Positions 16,339 to 26,380 of a stretch of 64,000 nucleotides of DNA are shown here, one piece after another (the stretch's first letter is position 1; every line of letters begins with the position of its first letter). The position numbers were made by a program, and so were the translations under genes. A model generated the notes under the pieces. It did no database searches, was not told the DNA's origin, and was given only the letters and a program-made list of their open reading frames with translations. This stretch comes from an uncultured Fibrobacter sp. (GTDB lineage Bacteria; Fibrobacterota; Fibrobacteria; Fibrobacterales; Fibrobacteraceae), in contig NZ_ONDD01000006.1 of the NCBI RefSeq assembly GCF_900316465.1, positions 1 to 64,000 of the forward strand. The letters run 5' to 3'.

Positions 16339-18217
16339 ATAGTTCGATGCCCGTGTCGCGCTGAGCGACCGTTTCACAGGCCGACTTGAAAGCTTCGGGA
16401 GTGGCGAGGATGGTCACTGACTGTTTGGCGCGGGTTAGGCCCGTATAAAGAATCTGACGGTTCAAAAGCGGATGCCCCAAGCGCGTAGGCAAGAACATCA
16501 GCACATGATCGTATTCGGAGCCTTGGGCCTTGTGAATAGTCGAGGCATACGCCAGTTCAAAAACATCCTTCGGGAACAGGTATGTCGGATAAAAGACAAA
16601 GTCGTTTCCCTTCTTGAACATCACATAGCTTTCGCCGAACTTGTCGTAACAAAGAACGCACATGTCGCCGTTATAAAGCCGGAATGTTTTCTGGTTCTTG
16701 ACCAACATGAGCATTTTGCAAACCTTTTTTCCACGATATTTTTCAAAGGTCTGCTTTTCTACAAACTGCTCTATATACTGGTTAATTGAATCGGTCCCGA
16801 TAACACCCTGCCTTTCTGCCGAAAGGATTTTCGAATGCGTGCAGATATCCCAAACTTTCTGACGCAACTGAGATTCCTCATCTTGCGGAGAGCATTCCTT
16901 TTTCGGGTCAATTTGACTTGCCAAGGTTGCAAAGTCAAGCATGTATTGCTCAAACCATTTCTTAAGCAGGCTATCGATTTCTGCGCGGCTGATTTCTAGC
17001 GAGGTTGCAAGCAACTGCACTGCATTTTGCGACGTTTCGCTCGTCGCCCAAGAGGAGACAGGCTTGAAGGCAAAACGGCTTTCCACATTTTCAAGCGAGG
17101 CCAATTGACCGATTTCAGAATTCTTGTTGAACCTTCTAGAAACCGTCAGCTTTACAGTCGAATTGAGTTTTACGCCAAGCAAATCGCCGAGCACGGCGCC
17201 CGCATCGACAGGCGGCAATTGGTCGGCATCACCCAACAAGAAAATCTTGGCATTTCGCGGAATCGCTTTCAAGAACGCGCCGAAAAGCGTGATATCGACC
17301 ATGCTCGATTCATCCATCACAAAGACCGCGTTTTCAGGGAACGGATTATCTTCGTCATGGAAAAACTTGTTTTCGTTCGGCAAGTAACCCAACAGGCGGT
17401 GAAGCGTATACGTTTCTGCCTTTGCAATCTTGTCATATACCGCAAAATTATTTTCAAGTTCCTCGGAACTGACCAAGTTCATGGAATTCACGATGCTTTC
17501 TTTCATGCGGTCTGCAGCTTTGCCACTCGGAGCCGCCAGATAAAGCGGATGTTCCAAAAGTTCCGGGTGCGTACAATAAAGTTCTCGCAGCAAGAAGAAG
17601 ATAACCGTCGTTTTGCCGGTGCCCGGGCCGCCCGTAATAATCAGGTTTTCATAGACTCCGCGGAGAATAGCTTCGGCCTGAGCTTCTTCAAGACGCACCG
17701 GATTTCCAGCGCCATCCTTTGTGAAAGCGGCAACGCGGTCGATGCACCTAGCGATATTGTTCCTATCGAAAGAATGGGTGACAAATAATTCACGCACTCT
17801 CTTTTCGACGACTAGCTTGGAATAGAAATATTTTGAAGGATAAAGATAATTATCCTTCAGCGTAAACGGCTTTTTAAAGAAAGACTCTTCAGAATCGCCG
17901 CCACCCACAACGCCTTCGTAGCCGCCATCATTCATTTTCGCGACCGCATTCTGGAGCGATTCCATATAAGCGGGATTGCAAGGGACGGCAAAGCTTTCGA
18001 GTGTATTCAAAAGTCGCGATTCCAACCTATCCAATTCAAGCGGGATTCGCGTATCGCCGCGGCCTTGCCTACAAAGGAGTAACGCGAGCAAGTCTATCAA
18101 ATGCGAATCGGCATCGGGGCAAAATTCGGGAATTGCATCAAGCAATCTCTTTTGCAAAAGAGTTACCGCGCCACATTCGACTAACGCATTCATCAAATTT
18201 TCGTTATTCTTGTCCAT
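16337..18217 (-). CDS. recD: RecBCD enzyme subunit RecD (5'-3' helicase)
   Basis: RecD is the fast 5'-3' helicase subunit of exodeoxyribonuclease V. The 626-residue protein has the SF1B helicase motifs: Walker A GGPGTGKTT (196-204), Walker B-type MDESSMVD, LLGDADQLPPVDAG, and the C-terminal ASTIHKAQGSEYDHV with LYTGLTRAK. The N-terminal region before the P-loop is the RecB-contacting domain. It is the last gene of a recC-recB-recD operon, two bases after recB. Confidence 0.95.
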   Translation of the reverse strand: MDKNNENLMNALVECGAVTLLQKRLLDAIPEFCPDADSHLIDLLALLLCRQGRGDTRIPLELDRLESRLLNTLESFAVPCNPAYMESLQNAVAKMNDGGYEGVVGGGDSEESFFKKPFTLKDNYLYPSKYFYSKLVVEKRVRELFVTHSFDRNNIARCIDRVAAFTKDGAGNPVRLEEAQAEAILRGVYENLIITGGPGTGKTTVIFFLLRELYCTHPELLEHPLYLAAPSGKAADRMKESIVNSMNLVSSEELENNFAVYDKIAKAETYTLHRLLGYLPNENKFFHDEDNPFPENAVFVMDESSMVDITLFGAFLKAIPRNAKIFLLGDADQLPPVDAGAVLGDLLGVKLNSTVKLTVSRRFNKNSEIGQLASLENVESRFAFKPVSSWATSETSQNAVQLLATSLEISRAEIDSLLKKWFEQYMLDFATLASQIDPKKECSPQDEESQLRQKVWDICTHSKILSAERQGVIGTDSINQYIEQFVEKQTFEKYRGKKVCKMLMLVKNQKTFRLYNGDMCVLCYDKFGESYVMFKKGNDFVFYPTYLFPKDVFELAYASTIHKAQGSEYDHVLMFLPTRLGHPLLNRQILYTGLTRAKQSVTILATPEAFKSACETVAQRDTGIEL

Positions 18218-18219
18218 GG

Positions 18220-21200
18220 CTAGATAATCCCGTTATAAAGATTGCTCAGTTCTTCGTAAGATTCAAACGTACTCGACATGATGCCTGACAATTGCCCTTC
18301 GGCGCAGCCTCTAAAGAATACGTAATAAATACCGCCGAAATACTTTTCGAAAATCTGCTGTTCTGTCAAGTCCGCATAAAAGCCCTTGAGCCAACAAATC
18401 AGCACATAAGAATAGAGAATCTGCTGGACATCATAATGCCTGAGCATCATGTGTTCCTTCATCGATTCATTCCCGTAATCGGCAAGTACGTCTGATTTCC
18501 AGTCGAGAATGCAGTAGCGACCATTCCGCACAAACAGAAGGTCGATAAAGCCTTTGCAATAGCGGTCCAGAAGTTCTGTCCCTTTCACGCCATCTAGCGC
18601 CATATGGAACGGCAATTCACTCCGGCGATTTGCGAAGGAGACTTCTTTAAGATTGAACACCTCGTTTTTCTTTTGCGGGCCTTCCACAACTTCCAAATTG
18701 CCATTCAGCGTATGCCACACCATTTCGATGGTGCGCGTCACCCACCCCGGATGATGTTCGATATCCAGGTTTTCTTCGGTAAAGGAATTCTGCACCAGCG
18801 TCAAAAGCGGAAGATATTCCTGCGCTTCAGCAAGCGTCAACTTGCCCACTTCTTCGAAGTCTACCAATTCAAAAATCTTGTGGATGGCATTACCGAGTTC
18901 TGCGCCGCGGGGGTAATTGTCCGCTACCGGTTGCGGAGCGCTCTCTTGTTTTGCGGGCGTATTGTCGACTTCATCTTTTTGCAGACGGCCTTCGTCCGTT
19001 TCTTGTTCCTGCGTTCCGTGGGCAATCTGCGAATACGAAGTGGAATGCGGGAACTTGCGCCATACTTCAAAAGACTTGAGAACCTGCGCCGCAGATTCTA
19101 CGCTCGCAGCCGAGACGGTATCACCGTTTTCTTGCATCGTTTCAAGAATCGACTGCATGGTCTTTTTGCGATCGGCAAAATTCTTGTTTTGGAGATAATC
19201 AAAAAACGCCTTGTTTTCTTTTTTAGCGCAAAAGCCCGCAAGAATATCGACATACCAATCCATGGCCTTGCAGCGAGCGCGCATTTTCCCGTTCTTGTCC
19301 ATCTTTTGTTTCGGGAACCACGGCAAAATCATGAGGTACGACGCTCTGGTGAACGCGACATAGAAAAGCCTGCGCCATTCTTCTTCAGTCTCATGCTGGC
19401 AAATATCTTTTCCGTCTTGTTCAAAAGTCATTTCGCGGGAAAGGTCACCCGACTGGCTGTTATAAACATACGGCCCCGAAGACCCAACATGCCCACGTTC
19501 GCTGGCCACCGAAATCACCACCGGGAATTCGAGGCCCTTGGACGCGTGAATCGTCATGGTCTGTACCACGTCAAGGTCCGTACCCTTCGCAACAATATTT
19601 GAATTTTCAAGAGCGTCTTCGCTACCGACGGCAAGGCCGTCTAAATGGCGAATCAATTCTTCAAGCGAGGCGTTGGCGGTATACAAGTATTCAATGGAGT
19701 AGTCGCCCACTTGGCGAATCTTGTTCAGGCTCTGGAGCTGTTCCGGGTCATTGAGGCTTACAATATTGTAAGCGTCTCGATAAATCGATTCTTGCAATTC
19801 TGCCCAACGACGCTGTTCAGCCAAGGCATGCCACTGCGTAAAAATGGAAATAAACTGCGCGCCGTCTTCATCCGGTTTGAAGGCATTGATATAATCCATA
19901 TCCTTGCCAAAGAAATCGGTCATGAGCGCCGTATAAAGCAAGCTTCTATTTCGATCGGAATAATCATCGGCATCGATTGCCCTGAAAAGAGCGGTCCATT
20001 CAGCGCATTCGCGGCTCCGAAACAAATTGTTGTCCATGTAACGCAAGAACGGGATGCCGGCCTTTTTCATTCCGTATTCAATATTCTCCAGTTCTGCACG
20101 GGTTCTCGCTAGAACCGCAAAATCCGAGAACTTGACATTACGCAAGGCTCCCGTATTCTTATCGGGAATCTGAAGGTTAGTCTTATTGCCTTTAAACGTA
20201 CACAGGTCTACAATATTATTGACAACCGTTTCGGCGTAATCCTTCGGTTCCGTATCGGGTTCGCTAATCCAAAACGGTTTAACTACTTTGTCCTTATAAG
20301 TCGCATCATTCTTTTCTTTTTCAGGACTTAGGGAAGGTTCAAAATCAAAACCAAATGGTGGGAAAAGCGCATTGCACGCTTCAATCATTGATCTAGAAGA
20401 GCGCCAGTTTGTCGAAAGAACCTTTCCATTTGCAATTTGTGAAACAGCGTTTTCGTAGACCTTGACGTTTGCGCCCTGGAAACTATAAATTGATTGCTTC
20501 GGGTCGCCCACCACCAAAATATGGTGCATTCCGTCATCCGCATCAAAGAACACGCGCTTGAAAATTTCCCACTGCAACAAGTTCGTATCTTGGAACTCAT
20601 CGATAATCGCGAAAAGGTACTTTTGGCGCAAGGACTGCACCAGCTGAGAATCATCTGCGATAACAGCCTTATAGACATTTCGAATCATGTCATTAAAGGA
20701 CTGAATCTTACTCACATTCTTGTGGAGCTGCCAAGCGTCAAAAAGCTTGGGAATGTATTCGTAAAGGCAGCGATGCAATAACAGCTGTTCAACTCCGCCC
20801 GATTTTTCATCCAGCAGAGCCTTGAGATCCTTGATAACGCCAAGAGCAGAGTCCAATTCCTCGCCGTTTCCCGACACCTTGAATCGGAATGAGACGCCGT
20901 TATACAAGGCGGAGCCTTTTTCCCATGATGACACCACCTTAAGCAAATCGCCTGCCGTCTTGGATTTAGAAATCGGTTCGTCCTGATGGATTTTGAGGAC
21001 ATCACAAGCGGCATCGACGCAAGAAATTTTCCGAAGGTCTTTAAATGAGACCGCCTCAGCCAAGGCGCCTGCTTCGTCGAGGTCAAAGCCTTCTGCACCG
21101 AGATGGAATCCCGCATCGCCCGAGAGAGAAATTGTTTCAGGAATATAGCCGGCAATAGCCGCCTTCAAAAGTTCCGTAAAGGTATCGATATCGCCGTTGT

Positions 21201-21648
21201 ACTTCACAAATGTCCGGAAGAGTTCATCATGAGCCCAGACATCGCGAATCATTTTTTGAATTCGTTCTTCAACAGCGCTGTCGTCAATCAGTTCCTGCTT
21301 GAGCGGGACATCGGTTTCGTAAGCGAATTCCTGCGTGACCTTTTGGCAGAACGAATGAATCGTGCCAATAGGCGCCCCCTGCACATCATGCAAAGCCTGC
21401 TGCAAGTAAATATTTCCGCTATCCTTCTTGAATTCTTCTTCAATCTTTTTGCGAATACGGTCTTTGAGCTCGCCTGCAGCCTTTTCGGTATAAGTCACAA
21501 TCAAAATCTGGTTCAGGTTCATTCCCTGAGCCACAAGCTTACCCACAACTTGTTGAATCGTGTAGGTTTTGCCCGTACCTGCCGAAGCTGCGATAAAGAG
21601 GTTTTCGCTTCCGTCAAATTTTTTTATGTCGAAAACTTCATTACTCAT
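18220..21648 (-). CDS. recB: RecBCD enzyme subunit RecB (helicase-nuclease)
   Basis: RecB is the 3'-5' helicase and sole nuclease of exodeoxyribonuclease V, which processes double-strand breaks and degrades linear foreign DNA. The UvrD-like motifs are present: AASAGTGKT (20-28), VTYTEKAAGELKDRI, IIDEFQDTN, VGDPKQSIYSFQGA, TIHASKGLEFPVV and VAFTRASYLM. The nuclease domain near the C-terminus has GFIDLLF and the catalytic DWKSD (about residue 1049). The start is set at 21648 (MSNEVFDIKKF, 1142 residues), where ATGAGTAA overlaps the recC stop; an upstream extension of the frame carries no conserved sequence. Confidence 0.95.
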   Translation of the reverse strand: MSNEVFDIKKFDGSENLFIAASAGTGKTYTIQQVVGKLVAQGMNLNQILIVTYTEKAAGELKDRIRKKIEEEFKKDSGNIYLQQALHDVQGAPIGTIHSFCQKVTQEFAYETDVPLKQELIDDSAVEERIQKMIRDVWAHDELFRTFVKYNGDIDTFTELLKAAIAGYIPETISLSGDAGFHLGAEGFDLDEAGALAEAVSFKDLRKISCVDAACDVLKIHQDEPISKSKTAGDLLKVVSSWEKGSALYNGVSFRFKVSGNGEELDSALGVIKDLKALLDEKSGGVEQLLLHRCLYEYIPKLFDAWQLHKNVSKIQSFNDMIRNVYKAVIADDSQLVQSLRQKYLFAIIDEFQDTNLLQWEIFKRVFFDADDGMHHILVVGDPKQSIYSFQGANVKVYENAVSQIANGKVLSTNWRSSRSMIEACNALFPPFGFDFEPSLSPEKEKNDATYKDKVVKPFWISEPDTEPKDYAETVVNNIVDLCTFKGNKTNLQIPDKNTGALRNVKFSDFAVLARTRAELENIEYGMKKAGIPFLRYMDNNLFRSRECAEWTALFRAIDADDYSDRNRSLLYTALMTDFFGKDMDYINAFKPDEDGAQFISIFTQWHALAEQRRWAELQESIYRDAYNIVSLNDPEQLQSLNKIRQVGDYSIEYLYTANASLEELIRHLDGLAVGSEDALENSNIVAKGTDLDVVQTMTIHASKGLEFPVVISVASERGHVGSSGPYVYNSQSGDLSREMTFEQDGKDICQHETEEEWRRLFYVAFTRASYLMILPWFPKQKMDKNGKMRARCKAMDWYVDILAGFCAKKENKAFFDYLQNKNFADRKKTMQSILETMQENGDTVSAASVESAAQVLKSFEVWRKFPHSTSYSQIAHGTQEQETDEGRLQKDEVDNTPAKQESAPQPVADNYPRGAELGNAIHKIFELVDFEEVGKLTLAEAQEYLPLLTLVQNSFTEENLDIEHHPGWVTRTIEMVWHTLNGNLEVVEGPQKKNEVFNLKEVSFANRRSELPFHMALDGVKGTELLDRYCKGFIDLLFVRNGRYCILDWKSDVLADYGNESMKEHMMLRHYDVQQILYSYVLICWLKGFYADLTEQQIFEKYFGGIYYVFFRGCAEGQLSGIMSSTFESYEELSNLYNGII

Positions 21649-24600
21649 CTTCTTCGCTCCAGATAGGATCCAGCAAGTGGATCTGTTCCGACACGGCATC
21701 ATTCCAGTCGTTCAAGAAATTATCGCGGGAGAAACCGGAAAATTTTTCGGGGTCAAAAAGATTCTTGCCGTCAAAATAAGACCAGGCGCCAAACTTGCCC
21801 GCCAATTTTGTGCGGTAGCTGACAAAAGTCTGAACGTCGCGTTCGTCGTACATTTTTGCCGGAACGCATTTGCGGTAATTTTCGACAAAGCAACGGTGGT
21901 ATATCTGTTTCAAGCGAAGAACTGCATCAGTCCAGCTAATGACAAACTCTTTTTTGACCTCCTCGTTCTTGCTCGAGAAAATTCTCAGTTCAAAGGGAGT
22001 CACACTATCAGGGTCTTGTTTAGCAGCGGCAATCAACAATGCATCCAAGAAAAGCTTAGTAAAATCGGTATTGGAAACACTGCCGGACTTTACGCTGAAC
22101 AACCGGTGCGTTCCATCGACCATAACTTGATGCCAGTCCAGTTTAGAGCGCAGCGTCCAACTATGGGAACCTTCCGACAAAGAAACTTCCACTTTTTCTT
22201 GATAAGCTATAGATTTGCCCTTGAAACTATCGGAAATCAAGTTGAAAATCACCGATGATTCTGCATTGATATCATCGAGAGCGACCTCGCCGAACACTCC
22301 ACGCGGAATTTTCTTCTTTAGAATCCATTCCTGTTCTGTCGTAGAATCCTTGATTTTTTCGCTATCCAAAATGGATTGCACAAAATCCTTGAGCAAGATG
22401 GACTTGTCAAGATTATTGAGCGATACTGGTTCGTAGAGTTCCTTTTCGGGGTCGTTTTCGACCGAGGGCAGCGTTACCTTTCGAGAAAGCTGGAACTGGA
22501 ACGGATCATCAAAGAAACGCTTGAAATCTCGCACATTCACTGTATCGGGCAAGGCAATTTGCAACTCTTGCGGTTGAGCATCCTGATTTTCTGTCGGGCT
22601 TACAAAGACTCGGTTCAACTTATTACGAATTGAACGGAGCGTGAAAAGTTCGTCATCGGCACGGGTTTCGTCCAACGGAATCTTGCGTTCCTTAAAGGCA
22701 GCACTATTCGGGCAGGCGCTTTCGCCAATAAAGAATTGCAAGTCCCTAATCACCGAAGACGGGAAAAGTTCTTCATCTTTTTTCAGGTTTCTGTTAACAT
22801 AGCTGATGTGGAATCCTTCTGCGGCGCTCATCAGCTGGCACAAGAAGGTATAGCAATTCTTGTCAACCGGAGTATCGTCACCCGGCCAGCGAGTCGTTTG
22901 CGTACGCAAATCCATCGTATTCGCTTTCTTTTGCCCAGGGAACACGCCCGCATTCGCCCCGATAAAGAAGATATGCCTTGCGGGAACAACCCTGTTGACC
23001 GCGAACCGCATAAATGTAAGGCCATTGCTGAAAAGTCGCGTATTGCCCGTGCGGGAATCTTCGCAAGCACTCGAAAGCATCTGGCCGACAATTTTCCACG
23101 AAATGAGCGGAGCTCCCGCATCGAACTGAAATTCCATCAGGTCAATTGCATTCTGAACCTTCTGCCAAATTTTCTTTTCGACCGCAAAGCGGTCTTCTTT
23201 GGCATTCAGGCCCACCCAATGCGCCAAATGCGTTTTCAGCAAAGCAAGCGAATTGGCCTGAGTCTTCTCAATGCCTTCTGCCGCGAAACGAATCCAGCGA
23301 TTGAGTTCATCGATGCAGTTGATAAACTTCAGCGTGAGATTGCCATCGGACGATTCAATATCTTCGTAAGGCAAGTAGCGCTCATGGGCCGAGGCAAACG
23401 GAGCATCGGTCACCTGCGAAAATAGCATCTGATTTATGCAGCGACTCCAATCGTCTTCGCCGGCGTGGCGGTAAACGTTCATGTTCACCACCCACTTTTC
23501 CCAAGCGGCGACATCGCTGTCGGTAATCTGCAAAGTCGATTGTACTACAGGATTCTTGACAAGGTCAAAGAACGCGGGTCTCGAAATAGAGCGCTGCTGA
23601 TGGATATCCAGAAGGTTCGCGATGGCCTTGCCGACCAGGGAATCTTTTTCAGGATAGTCCGTAATCGCATACGGAATATAAAATTCACTGTCACGCGGAG
23701 CCGCATTGAACACCTGTTCAATCGGGGTCCTGTAAAAATCAAGATCCGGAGCGATAACCACCATCTCGTCGAGGCGCACGCCCTGTTTTAAAAGCTGGCA
23801 CACCTGCGTATGCAAGTTTTCAACTTCGCGCAAAGAAGATGGGGCTGCCGCAAGCGTCAGCGAAGCATCCGTTCCGGGCGTTTCAAGCGCAACCGCCTCA
23901 GATTCGTCAAAGCGATTCAAACGGTGCGAAACAAGGTACTGCACCTGATGCAACAGCGAATCCGGCGTGTATTCGTAACCGACAAAATCAAACGTGTAAT
24001 CCGATGCCAAACACCACAAGCGAATGTTTTCTCGACCAGTACGTCCCCAATTTTTGAGCAACATGTTTTCGTTTTCAGCAAGACCTTCTTCCGTCAAGGA
24101 ATCCTTGGGTGCCGGGAGCGCAATTCGCGAAGGTTCATTTTTCTTGCTCCAACGGGTAACCGGCTTACTCCCGACATCTTCCCAGAATTCCATACACGGA
24201 TTCTGGATAAAGGCAAAAATATCGTGCTCCGCGGCGAACTGCTGCAAAATAACACGGTAAAACTGGCCCATACCCGAAAGGCCGAAAACAAACACAGGCT
24301 TTGTCCACTGCGAAGTATCAACACGTTGCGAGAACAAGTAAGGAATCGTCAAGAAAGCCGTATTGCTACCGGTACGCTTGCAAGTTGCCTCGAAAACCTG
24401 GGTCAACAGCGATTTGCCCTCTGTGTTATGGAACAGGCGAGCATATATTTCACGCTGCCATTTTTCTTTAGGCAAGGGCCGATTTTCTTCTGAGAAAAAG
24501 TCGCGCAAGGCCCCCTGCTTCCAATAGGCGAGCAAGCCCTCGTGATGCTTGTTCTGCAAAGGCGAAATGAATCCGCCCGGACGGCTCGTTTCATATTCCA

Positions 24601-25012
24601 AGAAAAGGCCTGCCAACGTGCGCGCGAAATCAAATAGTTTCGATTCATCGATTTCGCCGGATTTTTTATAAAGATAATTCCGGATTTCTTTCGGGATAGA
24701 CGCTGCCTTACCAGAATACGCCTCGTTAAAATAAGCAATCAGCACATTGCACAAAATATCTGCGGTCAACTTCTGCTTAGAAGAATCCCCTTGCGTCAAA
24801 TACTTGAACAGAAATTTATCGAGTGTGACAATCTCTAAATTCGCAAGAACGCCGCACTTGGCAATATAACGCAACCTGAACCATTGCTCAATTTTAGGGT
24901 CCGGAAAAACGACAATGGGCGAATCAAAAGGATCCGTCCAATGCTTGCCGAGAGCGTCGATCATCTCGTCGGCAAGGTTTTCCAGATTCAATGCAAATTT
25001 CAGGTGCAGCAT
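21641..25012 (-). CDS. recC: RecBCD enzyme subunit RecC (Chi recognition)
   Basis: RecC scans the unwound 3' strand for Chi and holds RecB and RecD together. The 1123-residue protein starts LKFALNLENLADEMIDALG and has PDPKIEQWFRLRYIAKCGVLANLEI, typical of RecC N-termini, plus FVFGLSGMGQFYRVILQQ, the inactive-helicase signature GANAGVFPGQKKANTMDLR, and a degenerate nuclease-like C-terminus. It is the first gene of recCBD. The AT-rich 80 bases upstream hold no identified promoter. Confidence 0.93.
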   Translation of the reverse strand: MLHLKFALNLENLADEMIDALGKHWTDPFDSPIVVFPDPKIEQWFRLRYIAKCGVLANLEIVTLDKFLFKYLTQGDSSKQKLTADILCNVLIAYFNEAYSGKAASIPKEIRNYLYKKSGEIDESKLFDFARTLAGLFLEYETSRPGGFISPLQNKHHEGLLAYWKQGALRDFFSEENRPLPKEKWQREIYARLFHNTEGKSLLTQVFEATCKRTGSNTAFLTIPYLFSQRVDTSQWTKPVFVFGLSGMGQFYRVILQQFAAEHDIFAFIQNPCMEFWEDVGSKPVTRWSKKNEPSRIALPAPKDSLTEEGLAENENMLLKNWGRTGRENIRLWCLASDYTFDFVGYEYTPDSLLHQVQYLVSHRLNRFDESEAVALETPGTDASLTLAAAPSSLREVENLHTQVCQLLKQGVRLDEMVVIAPDLDFYRTPIEQVFNAAPRDSEFYIPYAITDYPEKDSLVGKAIANLLDIHQQRSISRPAFFDLVKNPVVQSTLQITDSDVAAWEKWVVNMNVYRHAGEDDWSRCINQMLFSQVTDAPFASAHERYLPYEDIESSDGNLTLKFINCIDELNRWIRFAAEGIEKTQANSLALLKTHLAHWVGLNAKEDRFAVEKKIWQKVQNAIDLMEFQFDAGAPLISWKIVGQMLSSACEDSRTGNTRLFSNGLTFMRFAVNRVVPARHIFFIGANAGVFPGQKKANTMDLRTQTTRWPGDDTPVDKNCYTFLCQLMSAAEGFHISYVNRNLKKDEELFPSSVIRDLQFFIGESACPNSAAFKERKIPLDETRADDELFTLRSIRNKLNRVFVSPTENQDAQPQELQIALPDTVNVRDFKRFFDDPFQFQLSRKVTLPSVENDPEKELYEPVSLNNLDKSILLKDFVQSILDSEKIKDSTTEQEWILKKKIPRGVFGEVALDDINAESSVIFNLISDSFKGKSIAYQEKVEVSLSEGSHSWTLRSKLDWHQVMVDGTHRLFSVKSGSVSNTDFTKLFLDALLIAAAKQDPDSVTPFELRIFSSKNEEVKKEFVISWTDAVLRLKQIYHRCFVENYRKCVPAKMYDERDVQTFVSYRTKLAGKFGAWSYFDGKNLFDPEKFSGFSRDNFLNDWNDAVSEQIHLLDPIWSEEDE

Positions 25013-25092
25013 AGCGATAATATAGTCAAATAATTTGTCACTTGAGTGTCAATTTCGCGACTTTGTTTATCCATGATATAGAGCAATCAACC

Positions 25093-25320
25093 TCACCCCA
25101 ACATATCAATCATCGCATGATAAATTTCCGTGCATTCAACCTGCATAATGGAGGTAATTTTATTGCCCGCATCTTTGGAAGAAGCTCCACAATGGAACAA
25201 TTTTTCATTTTTTGACCCATAATCCAAGAAAATATAACGGTCGTAGAATCTTTCGTAGCTGATGGCTTTTGGGCATAGGAGCTCCTCGAAAAAAAAAGAA
25301 AAACATTTGATAATCATCAA
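25093..25320 (-). pseudogene. Remnant of an ORF6N/RhuM-like protein (C-terminal fragment)
   Basis: A 75-codon frame ends ISYERFYDRYIFLDYGSKNE, then KLFHCGASSKDAG and a tail to MIDMLG. The (L/I)FHCGASSKDAG motif resembles the C-terminal part of ORF6N/RhuM-type phage and mobile-element proteins as I remember them. The expected N-terminal domain is missing: the frame starts at a TTG with a run of Phe codons unlike coding sequence, and the true homology seems to begin around residue 18. I read it as a decayed insertion fragment. A very short intact gene is less likely. Confidence 0.4.
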
Positions 25321-25415
25321 ATGCCTTTCGGAGCCTACACTATTAGGAACCGCGGGAGAAATGTAGCATATACGCTAAAGTTGGCTAGGGGCCTAAGGAA
25401 ATTTTACACTGAGAA

Positions 25416-26306
25416 TCAGTACTTCACTTGTTCAGGAATACACTGGATCAGTCTTTCTTTAGGGATTGTCAAGAAATACTTGACGAGTTCGGCGTCCAGC
25501 TGCGTACCAGCAACATCCTTAATAATCTCAAGCGCGTCTTCGTGAGTCTTGGGCGCTTTGTAGGAGCGACGCATGGTAATGGCCGAATATGTATCGGCAA
25601 TGGAAATAATTCGAGCGGGCAACGGAATTTTGTCGCCCGGACAGCTGTAGTAACCGTGGCCATCGATTCGTTCATGATGGTAAAGAATCCAGCTCATGAT
25701 ATGTCCAAAGGTCTGGAGCGGTTGCAAAATCTTGACGCCGACTTTGGGGTGGCGCTTCATGACAACCCATTCGTCCGCATTTAGTTGAGCGGGCTTGTTC
25801 AAAATAGATTCCGGAACGCCCAATTTGCCCACATCGTGCATCAGTGCTGCATATTCCAAACTAACCGGGTTAATGCCTCGCTTGATAGATGCGGGCAGGT
25901 ATTCGTAGAACAGCATTGTCAACCGCTGGACATGACGACTATGCCCATTAAGGTTTGGGTCACGAGCATCGATAACGCCCACCAAGACTTCTGCAATATC
26001 AATACTTCTGGCTTTAGCGGTTTCAAGCAACCGGAACATAAGTGTCAGAACTATGGCTACAAAGACGCTCCCGCCAAAGAGAATCATCGCCATCACAATG
26101 TCCGGCTCCCCCACAAACGCACAGAACAAGTAGCCTATCAAGAAAAAACACAGCAAGATTCCGGCAATAATTTTCCAGACGCGGTCACGTTGACTCCCTG
26201 CCGAAAGCACATCGTGGGTGCTCTTGACAAAATGGAAATACCTGACGATGTTTACCACCATCAGAATTGCCCCCAAAATAATCAACAATGTTACCAAAGC
26301 GTCCAC
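25416..26306 (-). CDS. Membrane-anchored HD-GYP-type phosphodiesterase
   Basis: Three N-terminal membrane spans (about residues 4-24, 45-66 and 72-92) precede a cytoplasmic HD-GYP domain with NGHSRHVQRL, HDVGKLGVPESILNKP, MKRHPKVG and YHHERIDGHGYY. HD-GYP proteins hydrolyse cyclic di-GMP with a bi- or trinuclear metal site built from the HD residues. The signature GYP tripeptide is GYY here, so activity or specificity may differ, although the metal-binding His and Asp are kept. The start is a GTG at 26306, the only one that retains the first span. It lies 74 bases after dgt on the same strand. Confidence 0.85.
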   Translation of the reverse strand: MDALVTLLIILGAILMVVNIVRYFHFVKSTHDVLSAGSQRDRVWKIIAGILLCFFLIGYLFCAFVGEPDIVMAMILFGGSVFVAIVLTLMFRLLETAKARSIDIAEVLVGVIDARDPNLNGHSRHVQRLTMLFYEYLPASIKRGINPVSLEYAALMHDVGKLGVPESILNKPAQLNADEWVVMKRHPKVGVKILQPLQTFGHIMSWILYHHERIDGHGYYSCPGDKIPLPARIISIADTYSAITMRRSYKAPKTHEDALEIIKDVAGTQLDAELVKYFLTIPKERLIQCIPEQVKY

Positions 26307-26380
26307 TAAAAAGAAAATACATCTTTTTCAGAGGAAAGCAAGCCGATATATATTCCAAGTTGGAAAAAAAGTCCAAAAAA

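Noticed and set aside
25035..25052. TTGTCACTTGAGTGTCAA upstream of recC as an element copy
   Set aside because: The halves are in a different order and spacing from the four aligned copies; it is at most an unrelated imperfect palindrome.
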